This document shows positions 63,999 through 64,000 of a stretch of 64,000 nt of DNA, piece by piece. The DNA lies in contig JAFZUY010000047.1 of NCBI GenBank assembly GCA_017618075.1, positions 51,277 to 115,276 on the forward strand. The letters are read 5' to 3'. Position 1 is the first letter of the stretch, and each line of letters opens with the position of its first letter. Origin of the DNA: Lachnospiraceae bacterium (GTDB lineage: Bacteria > Bacillota > Clostridia > Lachnospirales > Lachnospiraceae). The notes under the pieces were generated by a model, which was not told the DNA's origin, searched no databases, and saw nothing but the letters and a program-made list of their open reading frames with translations. Made by a program: the position numbers and the translations under genes.

Positions 63999-64000
63999 TA

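Overview
This window is a stretch of bacterial housekeeping chromosome. Low GC, an L27 with a cleaved N-terminal extension next to its Prp protease, LexA operators of the CGAAC-N4-GTTCG type, a GerW/YtfJ sporulation protein, SepF, and the mreBCD-mrdA-rodA-mgsA order all point to a Gram-positive anaerobe of the Clostridia, most likely Lachnospiraceae. The family placement is inferred from gene order and protein style, not from a search. I see no prophage, insertion sequence, CRISPR array, rRNA or tRNA.

Layout. (1) 1-9.8 kb, + strand: the end of proA, then miaB-mutS-mutL-miaA and a methionine gamma-lyase-like PLP enzyme; mutS/mutL and mutL/miaA overlap at their start and stop codons. (2) 9.8-10.1 kb: a 209-bp imperfect inverted-repeat element that looks like a structured RNA or small repeat element. 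(3) 10.1-17.9 kb, + strand: the rod-shape and peptidoglycan operon mreB-mreC-mreD-PBP2-rodA-mgsA-DacA-like lipoprotein. (4) 18-23.4 kb, + strand: a small P-loop protein, an HlyD-like membrane protein, a YggS-type PLP protein, sepF, an unknown gene, an RluD-type pseudouridine synthase and a cytidylate-kinase-like protein. (5) 23.6-25.9 kb, - strand: an AI-2E/PerM transporter and a TPR-like membrane protein. (6) 26-28.6 kb, + strand: a TtcA-family protein, a XerC/D-like recombinase, and lexA behind two SOS boxes. (7) 28.7-38.2 kb, - strand: radical-SAM pair, RNase E/G, an eight-repeat SHOCT protein, rplU-prp-rpmA-obgE-yhbY and a NadD-YqeK fusion. (8) 38.2-43 kb, - strand: the histidine genes hisZ-hisG-hisD-hisB-hisIE, running with a 2-bp gap into the radical-SAM genes. 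(9) 43-52.3 kb, - strand: an ECF sigma/anti-sigma pair, a second type IIA topoisomerase (ParE/ParC type) behind an SOS box, rsmD, coaD, a coiled-coil protein, a membrane protein and an RluA-type synthase. (10) 52.4-56.4 kb, - strand: the Asp23-DAK2-recG group, with divergent rpmB. (11) 56.9-64 kb, - strand: a J-domain coiled-coil protein, gerW with its DUF2953 partner, a U32 RlhA-like protein, zapA, ruvB, ruvA and small membrane proteins.

How the genes work together: the window holds much of the DNA-repair and damage response (MutS/MutL, LexA, RecG, RuvAB, SOS-box-linked topoisomerase), translation fidelity and ribosome assembly (MiaA/MiaB, TtcA-type, RsmD, L21/L27/L28, Obg, pseudouridine synthases), cell shape and division (Mre, PBP2, RodA, SepF, ZapA), and part of histidine synthesis.

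The most unusual items are: a 1009-residue MutL with a roughly 465-residue acidic linker carrying two internal repeat families; the eight-fold SHOCT-repeat protein; a HisIE with an N-terminal domain that looks like a degenerate HisA/HisF half-barrel; a PBP2 with a roughly 245-residue insertion; and the inverted-repeat element before mreB, whose arm mismatches in the inner stem are all G-U pairs in the + strand transcript. No clearly new multi-gene system stands out.
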